Assembly: GCA_003132265.1 (NCBI GenBank) | Contig: PKXE01000195.1 | Location: forward strand, 2,861-9,119 | Origin: Candidatus Dormiibacterota bacterium | Lineage (GTDB): Bacteria; Chloroflexota; Dormibacteria; Aeolococcales; Bog-877 | Reading direction: 5' to 3' | Length of the DNA stretch: 6,259 nucleotides | Part shown: positions 6,150-6,259 of the stretch, piece by piece | How positions within the stretch are numbered: position 1 is the first letter of the stretch | Layout: every line of letters begins with the position of its first letter | Position numbers and translations under genes: made by a program | Notes under the pieces: model-generated | Seen by the model: only the letters and a program-made list of their open reading frames with translations | Told to the model about the DNA's origin: nothing | The model's database searches: none

Positions 6150-6259
6150 ATGACCAATACCGGTCGCGATGTCGTCGATCCCCAGCCAGGGGCCCTGGAT
6201 GCTGCCGCCGAGGCCTTCGCCGCGGCGCGCTCGGCGAGGCGACTACTGGATGGAGCCGG
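6150..6259 (+). CDS. Unidentified protein, first 36 codons only, cut by the window edge
   Basis: An open frame begins with ATG behind a good Shine-Dalgarno (AGGAG, 9-nt spacing) and stays open to the right edge. The visible N-terminus is MTNTGRDVVDPQPGALD, then an Ala/Arg-rich stretch (AAAEAFAAARSARRLL) that looks like an amphipathic helix, ending LLDGA. There is no signal peptide or membrane segment in the visible part. Third codon positions are mostly G or C, as in the neighbouring genes. It is transcribed away from gatC, so it is not part of the gat operon, although the two may share a bidirectional promoter region of 50 bp. I do not recognise the family from so short a fragment. Confidence 0.65.
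   Translation, partial: MTNTGRDVVDPQPGALDAAAEAFAAARSARRLLDGA

Overview
This window is a GC-rich bacterial chromosome segment carrying conserved housekeeping genes. Five genes lie head to tail on the minus strand: gatC, gatA, gatB, a TrmA/RumA-family RNA uridine-5-methyltransferase with a 4Fe-4S cluster motif, and dnaE, which runs off the left edge. A divergent plus-strand gene starts 50 bp from gatC and runs off the right edge after 36 codons. There are no RNA genes, insertion sequences, CRISPR arrays or phage genes. No stretch longer than 119 bp on the minus-strand side lacks a gene.

Layout in transcription order, right to left. A perfect TATAAT on the minus strand (6109-6114) sits 9 nt before the GTG of gatC, so the operon mRNA may be leaderless or nearly so. 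gatC, gatA and gatB are joined by two identical 4-bp GTGA overlaps, which suggests translational coupling of the three subunits of the tRNA-dependent amidotransferase GatCAB. A 119-bp spacer with a 40-nt imperfect hairpin separates gatB from the methyltransferase. The methyltransferase's TRAM-like sequence continues upstream of its first ATG, with no ATG, GTG or TTG available there. An 81-bp spacer with two mutually exclusive GC-rich hairpins then precedes dnaE.

The theme is translation (indirect Gln-tRNA/Asn-tRNA synthesis and rRNA or tRNA methylation) next to the replicative DNA polymerase. DnaE keeps a complete-looking set of PHP-domain metal ligands, as in polymerases that proofread with the PHP domain rather than with a DnaQ-type subunit. 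High GC, GatCAB, an active-looking PHP domain and a possible leaderless promoter fit a GC-rich Terrabacteria-type lineage (Actinomycetota, Chloroflexota, Dormibacterota or similar). The lineage cannot be fixed from sequence alone.

I found no convincing undescribed system. The points most worth checking are the start of the methyltransferase, the intercistronic RNA structures, the promoter at 6109-6114 and the gene order.
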